Below the pieces are notes generated by a model. That model was not told the DNA's origin, made no database searches, and saw only the letters and a list, made by a program, of their open reading frames with translations. Positions 43,201-43,869 of a DNA stretch of 43,869 bases are shown here, in pieces. This DNA comes from an uncultured Methylophilaceae bacterium. Its GTDB lineage: Bacteria; Pseudomonadota; Gammaproteobacteria; Burkholderiales; Methylophilaceae. Every line of letters starts with the position of its first letter. The first letter of the stretch is position 1. Made by a program: the position numbers and the translations under genes. The stretch is from NCBI GenBank assembly GCA_903834185.1, contig CAILHX010000029.1, forward strand, positions 1 through 43,869, written 5' to 3'.

Positions 43201-43869
43201 GGTGTCATTGACGTTAACGCGGGCAGCGGCAGTATCACCATGGCAGATGGCACGGTCTATACCGCTGGTGGTGGCACAGTGACGCTGACGGCGTCCAATA
43301 GCGTTGCGCTGGGCCAAATTGTTAATCCCGCCGGCCTGGTAAATATAACTGCCACTGCCGGCAATATTACAGATATCACTGCCGGAGAAGGTGCAGGCAA
43401 TGAGAATATCTCTGCGACCACTGCTACCCTGCATGCGGCGACCGGCATAGGTGCAGTGGGTGCGCCAAACGATATCGATACCGTGGTCACCGCGCTTAAC
43501 GCCAGTACAACTACCGGCGGTATTTATATCGCGCAGACCGGAGCCCTGGCTCTTGGCACAACTACCAGCAGCAACGATATTGTCATTAGCACAACCGGGG
43601 CTCTTACCACCACCGGCAATATCAGCACCACAAGCAACGGCAACATCAGCCTGACTGCGTCGGGTGCTCCCATGACATTGAGCAACGCAGTGACAGCAAA
43701 CGGTACGGGTACTGTGGCATTAACTACAACAGGCGCGGCGAACGACATCCTGATCAATGCCAACGTGGGTAGCACTTCGGGTGCCATTACCGCCAATGCG
43801 GGACGTAGCGTGATCCTGAACGCAGGCAACATCAGTACCAGTGGCAACATCAACCTGACCGGTACCGCA
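40249..43869 (+). CDS. Large TpsA-type filamentous haemagglutinin-like exoprotein (3' end beyond window)
   Basis: The ATG at 40249 follows AGGAG and opens a frame with no stop through the last base (1207 codons seen). A long signal peptide (ending near LLANP, about residue 31) precedes a TPS secretion domain (about 31-270) with TVLNRDVGN and the beta-helix INGNGVAFGPNSQV pattern. A conserved WSDG...GSLSARGGAKGGNGG...LLDPTDVTI region (about 376-436) is common after TPS domains in such adhesins. Beyond 470 the protein is Gly/Thr/Asn/Ser-rich beta-helical repeat. It should be exported by the upstream TpsB and act as an adhesin or biofilm exoprotein. No toxin domain can be judged, because the C-terminus is missing. 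Confidence 0.93.
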   Translation, partial: MNHWKATPAFKWVARTLIGLMCFPQALLANPVGGQVVAGPAAVFQNVGNTLNVTTFGNTVINWQSFSNGTGEVTRFIQPSAVNTVLNRDVGNLPSLLNGSVLSNGRLIIINGNGVAFGPNSQVNVAGLAVSTLGMTDDNFLKGKLNFDATTGAGSVVNQGYIKVLPGGLVALVAPNVINSGVIEAPGGTIVLAAGRSANLVDLTRPDLQVEINAADNQALNVGSLIGRNIGIYGGAVQQSGIVSANSASRDADGSIIFKAVGNTTLDAGSSTTATGANGGNITIQSGDTTLVSGVVEAKGTQNKGGTIKVLGNQVGLMNGARVDASGESGGGTVLVGGNYQGSGTEQQAKSTYIDAGATVKADALNQGDGGKVVAWSDGGTSVYGSLSARGGAKGGNGGLIETSGHGLDVYGIHIDTSAAAGKAGMWLLDPTDVTINATGTANMAGSSPFDPTAAGAIIGWDTLNAAAGNVTVQTTTGFNFSQPGNITVAQAGGLTTGGASLTLTTASAGAVIVNANINNTGGGDIILSGGTGLTNSGVGISLGANVTTTGNLSLINGTGVNQTAGVLTVGGTTLVNAGAGAIVLGSSNALTGAVSLNNSGLHNVTLNNNIATVLDTSSVGTGTLAVTSNGAITQTGTGIVQAGGAGTATFNAGANTINLTDAANNFTGTVSTSNTGTNAIQITDVNAIDLGTITAGSNLTVNAGGSITTSGASSTSNNGNISLANTAGNITISNTMTANGSGNVTFNAAGLLTVNQLASSTSGNLSLTGGAGITHGINGGLTTGTTGTITETATAGNITMADGTVFTTGSGTVGLTAANNIVLGQINTTSSAVNLTATAGAISDTTAAETANITTTGIATLNAATGIGTGGGAADINTAIGTLVATNSTSGDINVTNNTNLTIGNGVTGVSTGGGNGNIKIKVTTGNMTVNNAVTANGSGDAELDGDLAINVQAPVSSTSGDVILDSDSIVHTAAGDLTTGGAGVIDVNAGSGSITMADGTVYTAGGGTVTLTASNSVALGQIVNPAGLVNITATAGNITDITAGEGAGNENISATTATLHAATGIGAVGAPNDIDTVVTALNASTTTGGIYIAQTGALALGTTTSSNDIVISTTGALTTTGNISTTSNGNISLTASGAPMTLSNAVTANGTGTVALTTTGAANDILINANVGSTSGAITANAGRSVILNAGNISTSGNINLTGTA
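42361..43869 (+). repeat. Internal long repeats in the TpsA exoprotein (about 198-213 residues)
   Basis: ITMADGTVF (codon start 42643) recurs as ITMADGTVY at 43234, 197 codons apart, each followed by a GTVxLTAxNxxxLGQI pattern. TANGSG- or TANGTG-type segments recur at about 42457, 43051 and 43690, at 198 and 213 codons, so units differ by a small insertion. The first, second and partial third units are visible, and the array may continue past the window. Confidence 0.8.

Noticed and set aside
41397-43853. Long minus-strand ORFs (Val/Pro/Leu/Thr-rich, up to nearly 300 residues) through the TPS repeat region
   Set aside because: They lie antisense to the continuous TpsA frame and their odd composition is what the complement of Gly/Thr/Asn/Ala-rich codons yields. 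No start signals or family motifs were seen.

Overview
The window looks like chromosome of a motile, Gram-negative betaproteobacterium of roughly 50% GC, plausibly in the Nitrosomonadales (Gallionella/Sideroxydans-like). The order lepA-lepB-rnc-era and recO-pdxJ-acpS, the earP/efp pair with Arg32 in EF-P, coq7 followed by a DUF2322 gene, and exbBD-lpxK-ycaR-kdsB are typical of that class. The exact taxon is inference. No phage, transposase or CRISPR array was seen.

Layout. 1-4411: end of a flagellar operon (flgJ C-terminal part, then flgKL behind a sigma-28-type promoter). 4541-9674: lepA-lepB-rnc-era and a patatin-like lipoprotein, nearly all overlapping. 9586-12698: an NlpC/P60 lipid-side peptidase, ubiB and a dienelactone hydrolase. 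12763-19575 (minus strand): an envelope operon exbB-exbD-msbA-lpxK-ycaR-kdsB running into zwf. The zwf product is a glucose-6-phosphate dehydrogenase fused to a C-terminal cyclic-nucleotide-binding domain, the most unusual gene here. 19647-21563: recO-pdxJ-acpS, separated from era by about 11 kb. 21709-27447: a FapA-like protein, MarC, maf-rng, and a Fur-box-controlled cupredoxin-FTR1 iron uptake pair. 27631-37725: a carboxyl-terminal processing protease, a GlcF-like Fe-S protein, coq7, DUF2322, OsmC, a CDF metal exporter, earP-efp, then a type 5 uracil-DNA glycosylase, a small tautomerase, uvrC and pgsA packed with overlaps.

37787-38009 holds tRNA-Gly(GCC) and tRNA-Cys(GCA). Beyond them begins an AT-richer accessory region: a two-partner secretion locus with a TpsB/FhaC-type outer-membrane transporter, a short unlisted ORF with a strong ribosome binding site, and a giant TpsA-type exoprotein whose reading frame is still open at the window edge (1207 codons seen).

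Themes. Envelope building (lipid A export and KDO supply, ExbBD energy transduction, periplasmic proteases, secreted adhesin), ubiquinone synthesis (UbiB, Coq7), iron and metal handling (Fur-controlled FTR1, CDF), DNA repair (RecO, UDG, UvrC), and translation factors (LepA, EF-P with its rhamnosyltransferase EarP). The best candidates for something undescribed are the G6PDH-cNMP fusion, the cysteine-less cupredoxin beside FTR1, a 98-bp imperfect inverted repeat after efp, and the small ORF with its internal hairpin between tpsB and tpsA.
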